A stretch of DNA of 64,000 nucleotides, taken from NCBI RefSeq assembly GCF_020524585.1, contig NZ_JAIVLK010000003.1, positions 62,001 through 126,000 of the forward strand, given 5' to 3'. Positions 63,036 through 64,000 of this stretch are shown here, piece by piece (within the stretch, counting starts at the first letter, position 1; the number at the start of each line of letters is the position of its first letter). The notes beneath the pieces were generated by a model that did no database searches, was not told where the DNA came from, and saw only the letters and a program-made list of their open reading frames with translations. The stretch comes from Celeribacter naphthalenivorans (lineage in GTDB: Bacteria > Pseudomonadota > Alphaproteobacteria > Rhodobacterales > Rhodobacteraceae). Position numbers and translations under genes: made by a program.

Positions 63036-64000
63036 TTAGAACATCCTTCCCGGACCCATGCGGGTGTTGCCGGAGGTGTTCACGGAGACGGCCCCGCCGG
63101 TGACCACCAGATCGCCTTCGTTGAGACCAGAAACGATCTCAGCCGTGACCTTGTTGTTCAGACCGACCTCGACCTGACGGGCCTCGCGCGTCTTGTCGCC
63201 CTCATCGTAAATCTCGACCATATAATAGCCCTCAGGCGTGCTGCTGAGCGCCGACGACGGAACGGTCAACACATCGACCGCCTCGTCCAACACGATGGAC
63301 ACCTCGGTCGTCATGCCGATGCGCAACAGATGGTCGGGGTTCTCGACCTCAAGCCGCCCATTGTAGTAAATCGCCTCATCCGTGCTGATCGTGTCGCTGT
63401 CTTCGATCTCGGAGGGCGCCGGCTCGATGTCGCGCACGGTGGCCTCAAACGCCTTGTCCGGTTCCCCCAGAATGGAAAACCGCACATTTTGCCCCGGCGC
63501 GACATGCACCACGTCGGCCTCGGAGATCTCCGCTTTGACGATCATCTTGTCGAGATTGGCGAGTTTGACGATGGTCGGCGCATCCATGCTGGCGTTCACC
63601 GTCTGACCCGCGTCCACCACCACGGCCACCACCGTCCCGGCGATGGGCGCGGTGACTTTCGTGCGATCGAGCGCGATCTGGGCGGTGGAGACCTTGACCT
63701 CGGCACTGGATTTCTGCGCGTTCAGGGCATCGAGTTCAGCGGTGTAGACCTCAAGCGTCGCCTCGGCCGCCTCGACATCCTCTTGCGAGGCGTAGTTTTG
63801 CGCATGCAGGCTGGTGACCCGTGTGAGGCTCAGTTCCGCCTGTTTGATATTGGCGCGTTTCGCGGCAATCTGCGCCTCGATATTGGCAAGATCGGCCTGC
63901 GCCTGCAAAAGCTCGTTTTGCTGATCTTCGCTGTCGATCTGCGCGATCAAATCGCCTGCGGCCACCGCGTCCCCCAAGTTCACGGCCAGCTCCTCGATCT
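63036..64000 (-). CDS. macA: MacA-like periplasmic efflux adaptor (N-terminus outside the window)
   Basis: Membrane-fusion protein partner of MacB. At least 321 residues are present and the frame is open at the right edge, so the start lies outside the window. Visible parts are the lipoyl half VNLGDAVAAGDLIAQIDSED, a coiled-coil hairpin (about 25-100: QADLANIEAQIAAKRANIKQAELSL as a region), the other lipoyl half RTKVTAPIAGTVVAVVVDAGQTV, and the beta-barrel VKAEISEADVVHVAPGQNV. A membrane-proximal end LVVTGGAVSVNTSGNTRMG closes the protein. It is upstream of macB by 1 base. Confidence 0.9.
   Translation of the reverse strand, partial: IEELAVNLGDAVAAGDLIAQIDSEDQQNELLQAQADLANIEAQIAAKRANIKQAELSLTRVTSLHAQNYASQEDVEAAEATLEVYTAELDALNAQKSSAEVKVSTAQIALDRTKVTAPIAGTVVAVVVDAGQTVNASMDAPTIVKLANLDKMIVKAEISEADVVHVAPGQNVRFSILGEPDKAFEATVRDIEPAPSEIEDSDTISTDEAIYYNGRLEVENPDHLLRIGMTTEVSIVLDEAVDVLTVPSSALSSTPEGYYMVEIYDEGDKTREARQVEVGLNNKVTAEIVSGLNEGDLVVTGGAVSVNTSGNTRMGPGRMF

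Overview
The window is a gene-dense, GC-rich chromosomal segment of an alphaproteobacterium. It most resembles the Rhodobacteraceae (Roseobacter/Rhodobacter group). The reasons are the accD-folC pair, glnK-amt, a DUF2794 protein, a Mur/Irr-era iron protein (Er-VIT/MbfA) with a perfect Irr-type palindrome, a split mlaA-mlaC unit, two TTAA-N7-TTAA CtrA-type boxes, and many short ATGA/GTGA/TAATG stop-start overlaps. I see no tRNA, rRNA, CRISPR array, insertion sequence, integrase or prophage module. Most of the window is ordinary core genome.

Layout. 1-2950: end of smpB, then a 3-mercaptopyruvate sulfurtransferase coupled to an aminotransferase, and a single-domain rhodanese; together these could form a cysteine-to-sulfane-sulfur route. 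2949-5545: a secreted lambda-lysozyme-like protein and the nitrogen pair glnK-amt. 5817-9466: a bifunctional PBP1A-type penicillin-binding protein, an AraC regulator broken by a frameshift, and a periplasmic PEBP protein. 9528-10881: mlaA-mlaC, outer-membrane lipid asymmetry. 11108-14157: type I secretion ATPase and adaptor without TolC or substrate. 14183-20781: housekeeping genes (RidA, GDPD, FemAB-like, PhhB, MscS, peroxiredoxin, ferredoxin reductase, RsmD, HAD). 20853-32484: orphan TRAP binding protein, Map, SfsA, MoCF-domain protein, GNAT, OmpA-like, LysR, FadH and several family-specific hypotheticals. 32559-38359: accD-folC, LLM oxidoreductase, ZapE, MFS. 38351-45798: HAD, YaiI, MbfA, a TetR/I78-inhibitor pair, a probable minus-strand structured sRNA, DUF2794, NlpC/P60, M17 peptidase, a degenerate HPt-like protein and a beta-carbonic anhydrase. 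45828-50113: two small unknown genes behind CtrA-type boxes, a DUF4139 protein and asd. 50185-58566: an exopolysaccharide locus (capsule-synthesis-type protein, YjbE-like small protein, YjbF, YjbH, CapD/WbpM-like enzyme, sugar transferase, NDP-sugar epimerase). 58659-60990: exbB-exbD-exbD-tonB. 61088-64000: macB and the end of macA.

The observations most worth following are these. The second ExbD has Asn in place of the membrane Asp that carries protons. A well-folded minus-strand RNA with a C-rich loop and its own terminator lies at about 41655-41780. The divergent mbfA/tetR intergenic region has two perfect palindromes (Irr-type and TetR-type). Two CtrA-type boxes sit in front of unknown small genes. 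An HPt-like protein lacks the phosphorylatable His. The AraC gene has a single-base frameshift. I did not find a wholly new multigene system. The EPS locus with a convergent YjbE-like gene and the asymmetric ExbD pair are the closest to under-described biology.
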